A stretch of 64,000 bases of DNA, from contig CAKPHG010000002.1 in the NCBI GenBank assembly GCA_934157035.1, positions 62,001 through 126,000 on the forward strand, read 5' to 3'. Source of the DNA: an uncultured Clostridia bacterium. GTDB lineage: Bacteria; Bacillota; Clostridia; TANB77; CAG-508. The position numbers and the translations under genes are program-made. The notes beneath the pieces were generated by a model. It was given only the letters and a program-made list of their open reading frames with translations, searched no databases and had not been told where the DNA came from. Shown in pieces: positions 63,276 through 64,000 of this stretch; the first letter of the stretch is position 1, and the number at the start of each line of letters is the position of its first letter.

Positions 63276-63660
63276 TTTTCTTCACTTCCTTACTTTAAAA
63301 ATTTATTAATGCTAGTTTACGAAGCATTAATAATTAGCAAAATTTATTATCGAAGATAACAAGGTTCTGGGGTACCCGACTACAATCTTTGATTGTTAGT
63401 CGGGTCAGGTTCTTATTTTGCTCGAATATAGGTAGTATTTTTTAGTACCTAATATTCGCCAGCGTGGTGTCTTGACACCCTTTTGGCTGTTTAGGGAAAA
63501 ATCCCTAAAACCCTTTTTGGCTCTCCGATGGAAATTTTTTATACATTTTTTTAGTAATTCTTGTTTGTATTTTAGAAAAAGTTTGAACAAAAAATTCAAA
63601 CTTTTTCTATTTACAATTAATATAATTTATATTATAATTTTATTAGATTTTTAGATTGAG
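63276..63660. other. Structured non-coding region with consecutive hairpins
   Basis: No gene (385 bp). Hairpins at 63303-63333 (11-bp stem), 63347-63359, 63374-63405 (ACCCGACTA/TAGTCGGGT plus CAATC/GATTG), 63423-63458 (CGAATAT.AGGTA/TACCT.ATATTCG), 63466-63479 (GGTGTC/GACACC) and 63490-63509 (TTTAGGGA/TCCCTAAA). The last is flanked by near-direct repeats CCCTTTTGGCT (63478-63488) and CCCTTTTTGGCT (63511-63522). Base composition is richer in G and C than the surroundings. Confidence 0.75.
63574..63608 (-). terminator. Terminator-like hairpin after the DnaC-like gene
   Basis: 14-bp perfect stem AGAAAAAGTTTGAA / TTCAAACTTTTTCT with a 7-nt loop. Confidence 0.7.
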
Positions 63661-64000
63661 TTAGCAAATAGTTTGGTCGCTTATGCTAACTTTTTCTTTT
63701 GTTTTTCTTTCTTCTGTAATTTCAACTCCATAACACATTTCATTCAGAACTTTAACAATTTCTTCTGCAATTTCTGTATCATTTTCAGTAGATAATTGTT
63801 CAATTAATTGCTCTTTATTATATCTAGTTGTAATAACAATTGGTAGTTCATTATCATATCTATTACTAATGATTTTATATAACTTTTCCAAAGCCCATTT
63901 GCTTAAATTTTCATTACCAAAATCATCAATAATTAACATATCTACATTAGAATATAGTTCAATAATTTCTATTTCTGATAGTCCTTCTTTGTTAAATGAT
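63661..64000 (-). CDS. DnaC/IstB-like ATPase, C-terminal part (5' end beyond window)
   Basis: About 113 codons, open at the right edge; the true start lies outside. Shows Walker B VDMLIIDDFGNE followed by LSKWALEKLYKIISNRYDNELPIVITTRYNKEQL, the sensor I region of DnaC/DnaI-type helicase loaders (IstB is the alternative). The C-terminus is a short helical tail. It probably loads the replicative helicase of a plasmid, phage or integrative element. Confidence 0.8.
   Translation of the reverse strand, partial: SFNKEGLSEIEIIELYSNVDMLIIDDFGNENLSKWALEKLYKIISNRYDNELPIVITTRYNKEQLIEQLSTENDTEIAEEIVKVLNEMCYGVEITEERKTKEKVSISDQTIC

Noticed and set aside
63405..63599. Open frame on the minus strand across the hairpin region
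   Set aside because: It lies over stacked inverted repeats, has no ribosome site and encodes an implausible basic sequence.

Overview
The window is very AT-rich DNA from a low-GC Gram-positive anaerobe, most likely a gut Clostridia-type bacterium. The evidence is an oxygen-sensitive class III ribonucleotide reductase (nrdD/nrdG), a Spo0E-like sporulation phosphatase, a SpoVB-like flippase, a CIRCE heat-shock operator and Gram-positive style AGGAGG ribosome sites. No rRNA, complete tRNA or transposase gene was recognised. Most genes lie on the minus strand.

Region 1 (1-13.4 kb) is a type IV secretion apparatus of the Gram-positive PrgI/VirB4 type. It has three tandem VirB2-like pilin subunits with their own promoters, then a minus-strand operon: PrgI, TraC-like protein, VirB4 ATPase, VirB6-like membrane protein, an NTF2-like membrane protein, a dual M23/SleB wall hydrolase and a second NTF2-like (VirB8/TcpC-like) protein. 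No relaxase, coupling protein or integrase is visible.

Region 2 (13.5-41 kb) is largely core chromosome: an overlooked Spo0E gene, an M16 peptidase pair (ymfH/ymfF type), yqeY-rpsU, nrdG-nrdD with a divergent Crp/Fnr regulator, a NitT/Tau-type ABC transporter with a frameshifted permease, a GH25-LysM lysozyme, a SpoVB-like flippase, cysteine synthase, a UDP-sugar pyrophosphorylase, a two-component system, an MMPL exporter with a YhgE-like repeat protein, and a heterodimeric ABC exporter.

Region 3 (41-54.7 kb) holds small nucleotide-handling genes (two Nudix proteins, one fused to a pyrophosphatase-like domain; three P-loop kinases; a CYTH protein; a nucleotidyltransferase-like protein), a CIRCE-controlled hsp20, and a complete type II-A CRISPR-Cas locus. 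That locus has an array of 10 repeats and 9 spacers, csn2, cas2, cas1 and a catalytically intact 1317-aa cas9. A tracrRNA reads divergently just upstream of cas9.

Region 4 (54.8-64 kb, right edge) looks like an integrated accessory element. It starts near a 19-bp fragment of a tRNA-Met anticodon arm (candidate att site). It carries a seven-gene minus-strand operon of defence character (small membrane protein, 435-aa and 190-aa unknowns, a zinc-ribbon-like protein, an ASCH protein, a SieB-like superinfection-exclusion protein and a PD-(D/E)XK nuclease). Next come a type II restriction-modification pair, an HTH-type protein, a 200-bp string of hairpins and a truncated DnaC-like helicase loader. 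CRISPR, restriction-modification and the SieB/nuclease operon together make this half of the window a defence island.
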